From contig JBMFKI010000002.1 of NCBI GenBank assembly GCA_049972525.1, positions 1 to 64,000 of the forward strand: a stretch of DNA of 64,000 nucleotides, read 5' to 3'. A program made the position numbers and the translations under genes. The notes under the pieces are model-generated. The model was given only the letters and a program-made list of their open reading frames with translations. It made no database searches and was not told the origin of the DNA. Position 1 is the first letter of the stretch, and each line of letters opens with the position of its first letter. The stretch is from JAVZLQ01 sp049972525. GTDB lineage: Archaea > Thermoproteota > Bathyarchaeia > Bathyarchaeales > Bathycorpusculaceae. Below, in pieces: positions 23,946-32,706 of this stretch.

Positions 23946-24103
23946 CGGGCGGTAGCTCAGCCTGGTAGAGCTTCCGAGCCTGCTGACGTGCTCAGCGGCG
24001 AAGACGCTGTAGACGTCTACCAATGGTGGGCGTCACGTTTCAGCCTGCCAGGCGAACAACAGAAACCGGAGTGTCGCAGGTTCAAATCCTGCCCGCCCGA
24101 CCA
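23946..24103 (+). tRNA. tRNA-Tyr (GTA) with two introns, CCA encoded
   Basis: Acceptor CGGGCGG pairs with CCGCCCG; the C1-G72 pair and A73 are typical of archaeal tyrosine tRNA. CCA is encoded. The D arm is GCTC/GAGC and the T arm GCAGG/CCTGC. The anticodon loop CTGTAGA lies inside 81 extra bases. Removing about 29 nt after TCCG (30/31) and about 52 nt at the canonical 37/38 site joins TCCG-G-CTGTAGA-CCGGA into a perfect 5-bp anticodon stem. In the precursor the loop is held in a separate AGACG/CGTCT hairpin. Confidence 0.88.
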
Positions 24104-24109
24104 TTCTAA

Positions 24110-25636
24110 TTAGTTCGCTAGGAAACGCTCTCTTGTTATTGTCTGCTTTATATTTTCTATATGGTTGCTTATGACCTGATCCTGTTTTATCATTGGCGCG
24201 ATGCTTCTCACTTTTTCATAAATGCTCTTCGTTCCTTTTCCAAGTTTTTCTGGTCCTCGTAGGTCTATCGCTTGGGCTGCGCAGAGCAGTTCTATTGCGA
24301 TTATGTATTGCGTGTTTTGTAAGATTTTTGCGGCTTTTTGGGCTGCCGCCGTTCCCATGCTTACGAAGTCTTCGAAGTTCGCTGATGTTGGAATTGAATC
24401 CACACATGCTGGGTGAGCTAAAATCTTGTTTTCCGAAGCTAAAGCTGCAGCGGTGTACTGTGTTGTCATTAAGCCGCTGTTCAATCCCGCTTTTGCTTCC
24501 GGTGAAATTAAGAATGCTGGCAGTCCGTTATTGAGTTTATCATCCAACAGTCTGGCTATTCTTCTTTCAGAGATGTTTCCAACAATTGCTAATGCCATTC
24601 CGAGGATATCCATCGCTACTGACAGCGGCTGCCCATGAAAGTTTCCCCCCGACAAGCATTCTCCTTCATCTGGGAAAACAAGCGGGTTATCTGTGGCTGA
24701 GTTTATTTCCGTCTCCACAACTTTTCTAGCATAGGCTATTGCGTCTCTTGCTGCACCTAAAACTTGCGGCGTGCACCTTAAGCTATATGGATCGTGTGGG
24801 CGACCAGTTTTCTTCATCGCCTCTTTTCCAGTTTGGACAAGTTTGCTTCCAGCTATCAATTTTCTGATGTTCTTTGCCGTTGAGGCTTGACCGGCATGCG
24901 GCCTCACTTTGTGGATTTTTTCGTCGAAAGCATCGGAAACCCCTAAGAGCGCCTCAAGCGAAAGTGCCGCTGCAGCTTCCGCCGTGTTTATTAGGTTTTC
25001 AGCATCATAAACTGTTAGGGCTGCTATCGCCGTTATAAGTTGTGTCCCGTTATTCAGGGCTACGCCTTCCTTAAACTCAAGCTGGACTGGCTTTATTCCG
25101 GCTCTTTCCATAGCATTTTTCCCATCAACAATTTCGCCTTTGTATTCAGCTTTTCCCTCGCCAATCAGCACAAGGACCATGTGGGACAGCGGAGCCAGGT
25201 CTCCGCTTGCGCCCACAGAGCCCTTAGAAGGTATTATAGGGTGCACACCCCTGTTAAGCATTTCAACAAGTGTTTCTAATGTTTCTATGCGTATGCCAGA
25301 ATACCCCTTAGCCAAGGTGTTTGCGCGTAGGAGCATCAATGCGCGGACAACATCGGTGCTTAATAGTTCTCCAACGCTTGTTGAGTGACTTCTAATGAGA
25401 TTTAACTGTAGTTCTTTTGTTTCTTCATGTGGAATTTTGATGTTGCTTAGCGCTCCAAAGGCCGTGTTTACGCCGTAAATAACCTCGTCTTTCCTAACTA
25501 GTTCCTCAAGAAACATGCGGCATCTTTTAACGCGTTTTTTAACTTCTTCTGGTATAGCAACCTTTGCCTTTTCCCTCGACACCTTAACGACATCTTCAAT
25601 TGTCAGGTGCTCCCCGTCTATTTGAACCTCATGCAT
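24110..25636 (-). CDS. hutH: histidine ammonia-lyase
   Basis: Starting at ATG 25636 the protein has 508 residues, the usual HutH length. GSVGASGDLAPLSH holds the Ala143-Ser144-Gly145 triad that cyclises to the MIO cofactor, and YGVNTAFG near residue 54 gives the catalytic tyrosine region. GGNFHGQPLS and QYTAAALASENK are further family blocks. It deaminates histidine to urocanate; related lyases act on phenylalanine or tyrosine, but the motif set favours histidine. No other hut gene is near. The stop lies 7 bases from the tRNA-Tyr 3' end on the opposite strand. Confidence 0.88.
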   Translation of the reverse strand: MHEVQIDGEHLTIEDVVKVSREKAKVAIPEEVKKRVKRCRMFLEELVRKDEVIYGVNTAFGALSNIKIPHEETKELQLNLIRSHSTSVGELLSTDVVRALMLLRANTLAKGYSGIRIETLETLVEMLNRGVHPIIPSKGSVGASGDLAPLSHMVLVLIGEGKAEYKGEIVDGKNAMERAGIKPVQLEFKEGVALNNGTQLITAIAALTVYDAENLINTAEAAAALSLEALLGVSDAFDEKIHKVRPHAGQASTAKNIRKLIAGSKLVQTGKEAMKKTGRPHDPYSLRCTPQVLGAARDAIAYARKVVETEINSATDNPLVFPDEGECLSGGNFHGQPLSVAMDILGMALAIVGNISERRIARLLDDKLNNGLPAFLISPEAKAGLNSGLMTTQYTAAALASENKILAHPACVDSIPTSANFEDFVSMGTAAAQKAAKILQNTQYIIAIELLCAAQAIDLRGPEKLGKGTKSIYEKVRSIAPMIKQDQVISNHIENIKQTITRERFLAN

Positions 25637-25872
25637 ATTCCCATCTTCTCCACCATGCATTAAAGGCTTCAAAGTTTTTAATTTTTAGTGTTTGCCCCGT
25701 CTTTTTTCTTATCAAGCGGAAAAATTTTGCTGAAGCGGGATTTATTTTGAAAAATTGGCTGGAAAATTTGGATTTATAGCTAAGCTACTTTGATTTTAGA
25801 AATATTTTTCATAAAACTTTTATATTTGATGGATTGTGGAATAACAGTAATTGACGTGAGCCTGGTGTTCGC

Positions 25873-26115
25873 ATGGAACCTAGCAAGAAACCGCTGAACG
25901 TCCTCATTAAGCAGTTGAATTCAAGCATCTCCGTTGTTCTGAAGAATGGGTGTGAATATAAAGGTAAAATGATTAAATGCGACGGGCACATGAATATTCT
26001 TCTCGAAGGCGCAACAGAACGTAAAGACGAGCAGCTGATTACAAACTATGGAAATGTTTTGCTGCGCGGAAACAATGTGCTCTACATAGTTTTAGACTCG
26101 CTAAAGAGCATTTAA
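25873..26115 (+). CDS. Sm-like archaeal protein (LSm/SmAP)
   Basis: The 80-residue protein contains the Sm1 motif (ISVVLKNGCEYKGKMIKCDGHMNILLEGA) and Sm2 motif (GNVLLRGNNVLYIV). It would form a heptameric ring binding U-rich RNA. A TATA-like TTTATATT at about 25819 precedes the ATG, which has GGTG just upstream. Its 3' end overlaps the convergent rio2 gene by 15 bp. Confidence 0.93.
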   Translation: MEPSKKPLNVLIKQLNSSISVVLKNGCEYKGKMIKCDGHMNILLEGATERKDEQLITNYGNVLLRGNNVLYIVLDSLKSI

Positions 26116-27006
26116 CATTCTAAATCCACAAACATAACTCAAAGCATCTTCCAATTTAACACTTAAACTATGCTTCCTCTCAAAATAGTCCAAAATATTT
26201 TTTACATCTCGCGTCAAAAGTTGCTTGGCGTTTGGGTGACTTGTTTCTACATATTGGGGCCAATCAATTATGAGGATGTGCATATCTGGTTTTAGGATGA
26301 CGTTGTATTCGCTTAGGTCTGCGTGGATGACGCCAGCCTTCAAATAGGCTCTTCGAATGTTAAGCAGTATTTCCTTCAGAACTTTCCTCGAATTTGGTAT
26401 TTCTCGCCATTCCGCAAGTTCCGCACCTTCTATCATTCCCATGACTACCGTATGACGATTCTGGCTTATAGGCTTTGGAACAGCCACTTTTTTTGGAAAG
26501 AGAATGTTCAATGCCTGAAACTCTTTTTCTGCTGCAAGTCTTGACTGGAAAAGCCAACTGGCACATTCTTTTGCGGCTGCATAATTCCTCTTCCTTCTAG
26601 TCTGTCTAAAACTGATCCTGCCGAGTCTATGGAACTTCACAGCTATCCTTTCCCCTCTTGAATTTAAGGCGTCGTAAACATCTGCTTCTTTCCCAACTCC
26701 AAACGGCTTCCCGAAGGATTCGAGAACTCCCGCCTTTACAAGGGCGTTTATTGCCAGGCAATCATATCCAGCATAATTTAACGTGTAGCCAACATATGGT
26801 CCTCGCACTTGGCGTATTAACCGCATTTTATGCAGCCTACTTAGCCTAAAGCTTGTTTCTTCAGCGCTGAATTTTGTGTATTTCGTGATTAGTTCTTTTG
26901 GAACGTACTCGTGTCTTGCCATTGCAGCCTCTATCACGTATAATACTCTAAAATCCTTGTTTTCTAGTGTGCGGAACACTTGAACCGCAATTTCAGCTGA
27001 AGACAT
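26101..27006 (-). CDS. rio2: Rio2-type atypical protein kinase/ATPase
   Basis: The 301-residue protein has the Rio2 N-terminal winged helix (FSAEETSFRLSRLHKMRLIRQ) and a RIO kinase domain. The domain shows a glycine loop FGVGKEADVYDA, lysine in IAVKFHRLG, catalytic loop IHADLSEYNVI and metal loop IIDWPQ. Rio2 acts late in small-subunit ribosome maturation. It is a single gene convergent with the Sm-like gene. Confidence 0.93.
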   Translation of the reverse strand: MSSAEIAVQVFRTLENKDFRVLYVIEAAMARHEYVPKELITKYTKFSAEETSFRLSRLHKMRLIRQVRGPYVGYTLNYAGYDCLAINALVKAGVLESFGKPFGVGKEADVYDALNSRGERIAVKFHRLGRISFRQTRRKRNYAAAKECASWLFQSRLAAEKEFQALNILFPKKVAVPKPISQNRHTVVMGMIEGAELAEWREIPNSRKVLKEILLNIRRAYLKAGVIHADLSEYNVILKPDMHILIIDWPQYVETSHPNAKQLLTRDVKNILDYFERKHSLSVKLEDALSYVCGFRMLNAL

Positions 27007-27056
27007 TCTGGAACCTAATAGCCTATTTTTGGTTATTAAGGGTAGAGGCTAGGCGA

Positions 27057-28208
27057 TTATGCTTCTATTACCTCGAGTTTTTCGACACTCTCATCGATGG
27101 CTTCTTCAAGATGCAGCTTTGCCTCAATTGCCTCCACAACTTCAAGTTTAGCTTTTGTTACTGGATGCTTTGCGACAAACAGTGAGCAGCAGTCTTTGTA
27201 GGGCTTAACCGAAATCTCAAATGTTCCAATCTGCTTGGCCAGGTTTATTATCTCATTTTTTTCGTAAGTCAGCAATGGTCTAAGTATGGGCAGAGAAGTA
27301 GCACTATCTATCACAGCCATGTTCTCCAGCGTTTGCGAAGAAACCTGCGCTAGGTTTTCGCCGCTTCCAAGGGCATTTACGCCATGCTTCCTAGCTATTC
27401 GCTCTGCAACTTTCACCATGAACCTCCTAAATAGAATTAGGCGATACCTCATCGGCGCTTCTACTGCTTCCGCTTCGAATGGGTAGAACGGCACAAAAAA
27501 CACCTTTGCCCTAAAGCAATATTCCTTTAGCGTTTTCGCCAGTTCTAAAATTTTCGCGTTTCTTTTTTCGTCGAATTTTTGGAAAGCGTGAAAATGTAGA
27601 AAGTCAACTTCGCACCCGCGTTTCATCAGAAGCCACGCTGCAACTGGCGAGTCTATTCCTCCAGACAGTAGGTGCAAAACTTTTCCAGAAACACCAACTG
27701 GCAAACCGTACAACCCCCTGATTTTCTCGCTAAAGATGTAGGCTTTTCCGTTAACAAGCTCCACGAAAATTTCTTTTTGAGGCTCCTTCATGGAAATTTT
27801 CACGCTGAAATTTTTAACGATATATTCGCCTAGCTCACGGTTTAGATCCATTGATGTGAAAGGCAATGTTTTATCTGCCCTTTTTGTAAAAACCTTAACT
27901 TTTTCGCCATTCTTGAGTTCAATTTTGTCATGTACACCGTTTTTTATGCTTTCTTTGTCAGCCTTTGTAATGAAGCATGGCGCAAACCATGCGATGCCAA
28001 AAACTCTTCTAAGGGATTCCACAATCTCGTTTACCTTTGATTTTTCACTCAACTCTATGAGGATTCTTCCTTGAAGTTTCTTTATATCGCTGTATTCCTG
28101 TCCAGCGAGGGCTTTAACCATATTTTCGATTAATTTTTTCTCAAAATATGGCCTATTTAATCCCTTTAGTGCAAGCTCTCCATAGTGGACAAGAATGCAG
28201 TCGAACAC
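27057..28208 (-). CDS. thiI: tRNA 4-thiouridine synthase ThiI
   Basis: The 383-residue protein has an N-terminal ferredoxin-like plus THUMP region (residues 1-165) and a PP-loop ATPase domain with SGGIDSPVAAWL. It adenylates U8 of tRNA for thiolation and may also serve thiazole synthesis. No rhodanese domain is attached, as usual in archaea; KPYKDCCSLF near the end carries cysteines that could act in sulfur transfer. It is monocistronic. Confidence 0.92.
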   Translation of the reverse strand: MFDCILVHYGELALKGLNRPYFEKKLIENMVKALAGQEYSDIKKLQGRILIELSEKSKVNEIVESLRRVFGIAWFAPCFITKADKESIKNGVHDKIELKNGEKVKVFTKRADKTLPFTSMDLNRELGEYIVKNFSVKISMKEPQKEIFVELVNGKAYIFSEKIRGLYGLPVGVSGKVLHLLSGGIDSPVAAWLLMKRGCEVDFLHFHAFQKFDEKRNAKILELAKTLKEYCFRAKVFFVPFYPFEAEAVEAPMRYRLILFRRFMVKVAERIARKHGVNALGSGENLAQVSSQTLENMAVIDSATSLPILRPLLTYEKNEIINLAKQIGTFEISVKPYKDCCSLFVAKHPVTKAKLEVVEAIEAKLHLEEAIDESVEKLEVIEA

Positions 28209-28265
28209 GTTTGGAAAATGTTAAAATCCAGTTTTAAAGGTTTTCATTTCTTGTACATTTTAGGT

Positions 28266-29237
28266 TTAGTAGCCTCCGAAACTCACTAATAGGAATATGA
28301 AGTACATGAATAGTAGAACTGCGCTTTCCCTCCAACTTACCTTTTCGCTTGAAAGAAAATACCATAGGAAAAGGTTAACTATCAACGAGAACATAGCCAG
28401 TTTTGAGAAAGCCGCCATATTGACAATGAATTGTGATGTTACTAGGCTTACGCCTAAAATGCACGTTATGTTTATGAAGCAGCTGCCGACGATGTTGCCT
28501 AAAGCCAAGTCTAAGTGTCCCTTCTTCGTCGCATCTACTGATGTTGCAAGCTCTGGCAGACTTGTGCCGAAAGCCACAATCGTTGAGCCAATAACCACAG
28601 GCGGTATCCCTATCATATCCGCGATTACTTTTGACGATGAAACTATGAAGTTTGAGCTTATTATCACTCCGGCAACGCCTAAAAAAGTCAGAAGCACATA
28701 TAGGCGTAATCTCCGCCTTTCCTCCCCTAATGTGCCTTCTTCCTTCAGTTTTCTTATCTTTGAGAGCTGATAAACATAAAAGACGAAGATTGCTAGAAGG
28801 ATTACTCCTATGAACCTGCTTGCATATCCCAAGTAAAGCAGAATTAATGGAACAACGGAAGCCACAAAAATGCCGAAGTATAGGCTTCCAATCTCCTCTT
28901 TCGCCATGTTTGGGTAAAAAGTAGTGTAGTTTGGACATTTTATTACTGCCAAGAGGAAACAGATACCGAGGATTAGGCATATGTTGACTATGTTCGAGCC
29001 TAAAACGTTTCCTATTGCCACGCCGATGGATTCTCGCCCAAGCGCGGCGAAAATTGAAACAAAAAGTTCTGGAAGCGATGTTGAGAATGCGACAAGTATA
29101 AATCCAACAGTCGTTTTGCCTATGCCAGTTATGTCAGCAACTTTAACAGAATTTTTAATCGTCAAATCACTTGATTTGTTCAGAACAACCAGCGCGACTA
29201 TTAGAATTAAGACGTTGATCAGCAGTTCCTCAAGCAA
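28266..29237 (-). CDS. sodium/calcium exchanger family (CaCA) membrane protein
   Basis: The 323-residue protein has about ten membrane helices arranged as two inverted halves. Each half contains an alpha repeat with acidic ion-binding residues: FILVAFSTSLPELFVS in the first, GSTIVAFGTSLPELATSVDA in the second. It exchanges Ca2+ or another cation for Na+ or H+ across the cytoplasmic membrane. The 280 bases upstream (29238-29517) hold no supported gene. Confidence 0.9.
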   Translation of the reverse strand: MLEELLINVLILIVALVVLNKSSDLTIKNSVKVADITGIGKTTVGFILVAFSTSLPELFVSIFAALGRESIGVAIGNVLGSNIVNICLILGICFLLAVIKCPNYTTFYPNMAKEEIGSLYFGIFVASVVPLILLYLGYASRFIGVILLAIFVFYVYQLSKIRKLKEEGTLGEERRRLRLYVLLTFLGVAGVIISSNFIVSSSKVIADMIGIPPVVIGSTIVAFGTSLPELATSVDATKKGHLDLALGNIVGSCFINITCILGVSLVTSQFIVNMAAFSKLAMFSLIVNLFLWYFLSSEKVSWRESAVLLFMYFIFLLVSFGGY

Positions 29238-29517
29238 CCTCTTTCCTCCTATCTAGTCCGCTCTTTTGGTAGCATATGATATTCTAATAAGTGTGACGGA
29301 CTTAACCTGCATATATCGTTGCATATGAGAACAAAGTATAACGCGATGATGGTACTCCTTCCTTCCTTTCAATTTTCCTCCAATCGCGAGTGTTACCAAG
29401 ACAATTGCAGAAACAAGCATCCAAAGGCGACTATGCTTTTGGAATAAAAGTTGATAACCTAATGTACAGAAAATTAGGCGCAAAGTAAAAATCATTTAGG
29501 AACGAATAAGTTTTCTT

Positions 29518-30351
29518 ATGAGCAGTATCGAAATTGTCCTTCTTGGAACTGGCGGAGGAAGGTTCACCACAATAACGCAGAAGAGGCGAACTGCAGGCAT
29601 ACGCATAATGGGTGAAGGCTTAAATTTACATCTTGATCCCGGACCAGGAGCACTTGTACATTCCATTAACGAGGGATTGGACCCGCAGAAAATTAACGCA
29701 GTTTTTGTTTCACATTGCCATCCAGACCATTACACTGACGCTGAAGTTCTGATTGAAGCTATGACCCGCGGGATGACTAGAAAACGTGGGGTAATAGCTG
29801 CTTCAAAAAGTGTTCTAAGTGGAAGCAGCGTCTGTGAACCGTCAATTTCGAAATATCACCAGCAAATGCCGGAACAGAAAATCGAAGCTCTACCAAACAT
29901 GAAATTCCAGGTGGCTAATCTCAACGTTCTTGTGACAGAGGCGAGGCATACGGATCCAGATGCTGTTGGGTTTAGGTTTCAAACAAGGGAGTTTGGAGAT
30001 TTCGCTTACACAAGCGATACAGAATACTTTGATGGCATAGGAAAATACTACGAGGGCGTTAGGCTTCTCATGTTGTGCATTATGAGGCCAGCTGGAAAAC
30101 CGTGGAAGGGACACATGACAACAAACGACGCAGTAAAAATACTTAAGGAGGCGCATCCAGAAATGGCGGTTTTAACGCATTTTGGTATGCAGATGATATT
30201 TAAGGGACCGGCAAGCGAGGCTAAAGATATCGAGAAGGAGACTGGAGTGCCAACGGTTGCCGCTGTTGATGGTATGCGCGTAGAATTCTGTGAAACTCTA
30301 AACGTTCGAGTTGCTGGAAAACCTCAGCAAGGGCTAGACAGGTTCTTCTAA
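29518..30351 (+). CDS. MBL-fold metallohydrolase
   Basis: The 277-residue protein has the metallo-beta-lactamase metal motif SHCHPDHYTD (His66, His68, Asp70, His71), a later TEARHTD and AVLTHFGMQM with a further metal histidine. It resembles RNase Z/Lactb2-like or UlaG-like hydrolases but lacks the exosite of tRNase Z, so the substrate is unknown. UMP kinase follows 51 bases later. Confidence 0.82.
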   Translation: MSSIEIVLLGTGGGRFTTITQKRRTAGIRIMGEGLNLHLDPGPGALVHSINEGLDPQKINAVFVSHCHPDHYTDAEVLIEAMTRGMTRKRGVIAASKSVLSGSSVCEPSISKYHQQMPEQKIEALPNMKFQVANLNVLVTEARHTDPDAVGFRFQTREFGDFAYTSDTEYFDGIGKYYEGVRLLMLCIMRPAGKPWKGHMTTNDAVKILKEAHPEMAVLTHFGMQMIFKGPASEAKDIEKETGVPTVAAVDGMRVEFCETLNVRVAGKPQQGLDRFF

Positions 30352-30402
30352 AAGATTTTAAGCCAAGATCCTTTTCATATATGCCTTAAAGGAGCAAAAC
30401 TA

Positions 30403-31077
30403 ATGCGTATCGTGCTGAAAATAGGCGGTTCAGTTATAGCTTCGCCAATCAACCCTAAACTAATATGTGAGTATGTGGAAATTTTGAAGAAGCTGAAAGG
30501 CGAAGGGCATAACATAGTGGTTGTTGTTGGTGGTGGCTCTCTCGCAAGAGAATTCATCAAAGCTGCAAGGGAGCTGGGGCTTGAAGAAAAGGACCAAGAT
30601 GATGTGGCTATTTCCATTTCAAGGATTATCGCCCAACTCTTCACTAGAAAGTTTGGTGAAATCAGCTGCGAAACTGTTCCATTTACAGTGGATGAAGCTG
30701 TTAAATGTTTTAAAAATGATAAAATTGTGGTCATGGGAGGCTTGAAGCCTGGAATGACGACGGATACTGTTGCTGCAATGGTTGCTGGAGAAATAAACGC
30801 AGAAATGCTTGTGAAGGCAACAGACCAAGAGGGTGTTTACGACAAGGATCCTAGAAAATATGCTGATGCTGTTAAGCTTGAAAGTTTGCGTTACGAAGAT
30901 TTATCTCGGGTTTTTGCTGAAAATAAGCATAGGGCTGGGATACATCAGATTCTCGATCCCGAGGCAGTTAAAATTTTGAAACGTAAAAGGATTAAAGTTG
31001 TTGTTGTAAACGGGTTTAAGCCTGAAAACATTTTAGCCGCTATTAATAACGAACGTGTCGGAACCGTTATCCACTAA
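30403..31077 (+). CDS. pyrH: UMP kinase
   Basis: The 224-residue amino-acid-kinase-fold protein begins MRIVLKIGGSVIAS and has VVVVGGGSLAREFI, GGLKPGMTTDTVAA and ATDQEGVYDKDPR, the pattern of archaeal UMP kinases. It phosphorylates UMP to UDP with ATP. It is preceded by the MBL gene and followed by the independent padR promoter. Confidence 0.93.
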   Translation: MRIVLKIGGSVIASPINPKLICEYVEILKKLKGEGHNIVVVVGGGSLAREFIKAARELGLEEKDQDDVAISISRIIAQLFTRKFGEISCETVPFTVDEAVKCFKNDKIVVMGGLKPGMTTDTVAAMVAGEINAEMLVKATDQEGVYDKDPRKYADAVKLESLRYEDLSRVFAENKHRAGIHQILDPEAVKILKRKRIKVVVVNGFKPENILAAINNERVGTVIH

Positions 31078-31099
31078 AATCGGATTTTTCAGCGATAAG

Positions 31100-31140
31100 T
31101 TTATATAAGCCTTAATCATTGCGATATCAAATTCGATATC
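31100..31140 (+). promoter_or_regulatory. padR operon promoter with palindromic operator
   Basis: TTTATATAAG at 31100-31109 is a strong archaeal TATA box. Two GATATC hexamers (31123-31128 and 31135-31140), 12 bp apart centre to centre, form a dyad overlapping the expected transcription start. A third half-like GATATG lies at 31147. PadR-type regulators commonly bind such sites in their own promoters, so this is a likely autoregulatory operator. Confidence 0.6.
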
Positions 31141-31153
31141 AATGGTGATATGC

Positions 31154-31696
31154 ATGTTTCAGTTAAGAAAACATTGGATGAAGCATACAGCCCTTGTGCC
31201 CAAGGGTTTCCTGAGACAAAACGTACTTGAATTATTAAACGAGAAACCAATGTCCGGTTCAGAAATTATAGATGAGATTGAAAAGCGGACAAATGGAAGG
31301 TGGAAGCCAAGTCCAGGTTCAGTCTACCCGTTGTTGGCTTGGCTTCAGGATAATGGTTATGTTAAGGAAATAATTGCTGAAGAGGGTGGAATGAAGCGGT
31401 ATGCATTAACTGACAAGGGTAAGGCACTTCTTGAGGAAGGAAGGAAAATTAAGGAGAAACTTCAGAGAGAAGCAAAGTTTCTGCCTCCGCCTTTCCTGGG
31501 CACTTTGTGGTTTAAGATACCTCCTGAAAAGACAGTTAAGCTTAGAGAATCAATGAATAGGGTTGTTTGTGCATTTTTTGAACTTACGGGTAACTTACAA
31601 GAAAGTTTCTCGGAGAGAGTAATTGAAGACGTACAGAAAGTTTTAGATGAGACAGCTGCAAAGCTTGAGGAGATAAACAAAAGGTTTGGGAAGTGA
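31154..31696 (+). CDS. PadR-family transcriptional regulator
   Basis: Beginning at ATG 31154 (GGTGAT just upstream) the protein has 180 residues. The PadR winged helix is GFLRQNVLELLNEKPMSGSEIIDEIEKR ... SPGSVYPLLAWLQDNGYVKE ... GMKRYALTDKG, and a C-terminal helical part serves dimerisation. Its stop overlaps the start of the ABC ATPase gene by 4 bp, so it controls and is translated with the exporter. ABC drug exporters are common PadR targets. An ATG at 31142 is in frame but lies at the operator. Confidence 0.88.
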   Translation: MFQLRKHWMKHTALVPKGFLRQNVLELLNEKPMSGSEIIDEIEKRTNGRWKPSPGSVYPLLAWLQDNGYVKEIIAEEGGMKRYALTDKGKALLEEGRKIKEKLQREAKFLPPPFLGTLWFKIPPEKTVKLRESMNRVVCAFFELTGNLQESFSERVIEDVQKVLDETAAKLEEINKRFGK

Positions 31697-32706
31697 ACTA
31701 TATGAGCGACGATGTAATTAAAGTTGAAGGGTTAACGAAAGTTTTTAACAAAAGCCTAGTGGCTGTTGACCACGTGAACTTCAGCGTTAAAGATGGCGAA
31801 ATATTCGGCTTTCTCGGTCCGAATGGCGCTGGAAAAACAACAACAATAAACATGCTCATAACTGTTCTGAAGCCAACAGAAGGTAAAGCATCAGTGCTCG
31901 GCCACGACATTGTAAAGCAAGCAAACGAAGTTAGGAAGGTCATAGGCGTTGTCCCCCAAGAGTACACGGCTGACGAGGACCTTACGGGATACGAAAACAT
32001 AATTTTATGCGCAGATCTTTACGGGATTCCACGAGAAGTCTCAAAGAAACGCGCTCTTGAACTGCTCGAGCTTGTGGAATTAACAAGCTTCAAAGACAAG
32101 CGAGTTGAAACCTATTCTGGCGGAATGCGGCGTAGGCTTGAGCTTGCATGCGGACTTGTTAACAGACCTAAGGTTCTTTTCCTAGACGAACCAACGTTAG
32201 GTTTGGATGTGCAGACTAGAACCGCCACATGGAACTACATTAGACGTTTAAAGAAGGAGTACGGCATGACACTTTTCATGACGACGCACTATTTGGAGGA
32301 GGCCGACGCCCTCTGCGACCGCATAGCCATAATCGACCACGGAAAAATAATCACAATAGGAGCACCAAGCGAGCTTAAAGACAGCTTAGGTGGCGATATA
32401 ATCACAATAAGCATAAAAGAAAACGCGGATGTAGGTGAGCTCATCCGCAGCGTTGAACATGTCAAAGACGTAAGAAACGAAAACGGCGCATATAGAATTA
32501 AAGCTGAGTCTGGAGAGTTAACAGCTCCACTCATAATAGAGGCTTTGCGGAAAAAAGGCTATACGGTGACTAAACTTTCGCTTACAGAACCCACCCTAAA
32601 CGAGGTTTATTTGGAGTACACTGGCAAGGCTATGCGCGATACTGAAGAATCCAAAGAAGCGTTTCGAACGCAGAGAATAACACTAAGGAGGGCTAGGGCA
32701 AGTTGA
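31693..32706 (+). CDS. ABC transporter ATP-binding protein (DrrA-like)
   Basis: The 337-residue ATPase shows Walker A GPNGAGKTT (42-50), signature YSGGMRRRLELA, Walker B VLFLDEPTLGLD and switch His in TTHYLEEAD. A C-terminal ~100-residue domain (TISIKENADVGELIRSVEHV ...) is typical of drug/lipid exporters of DrrA type. It begins with GTG overlapping the padR stop, or ATG 31702, and overlaps the permease gene by 4 bp. Confidence 0.92.
   Translation: MNYMSDDVIKVEGLTKVFNKSLVAVDHVNFSVKDGEIFGFLGPNGAGKTTTINMLITVLKPTEGKASVLGHDIVKQANEVRKVIGVVPQEYTADEDLTGYENIILCADLYGIPREVSKKRALELLELVELTSFKDKRVETYSGGMRRRLELACGLVNRPKVLFLDEPTLGLDVQTRTATWNYIRRLKKEYGMTLFMTTHYLEEADALCDRIAIIDHGKIITIGAPSELKDSLGGDIITISIKENADVGELIRSVEHVKDVRNENGAYRIKAESGELTAPLIIEALRKKGYTVTKLSLTEPTLNEVYLEYTGKAMRDTEESKEAFRTQRITLRRARAS

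Noticed and set aside
29253..29495. 80-codon minus-strand frame in the gap before the MBL gene
   Set aside because: No ribosome-binding site, mixed hydrophobic and basic composition without a clean helix layout, and no recognisable family. The gap is better read as noncoding.
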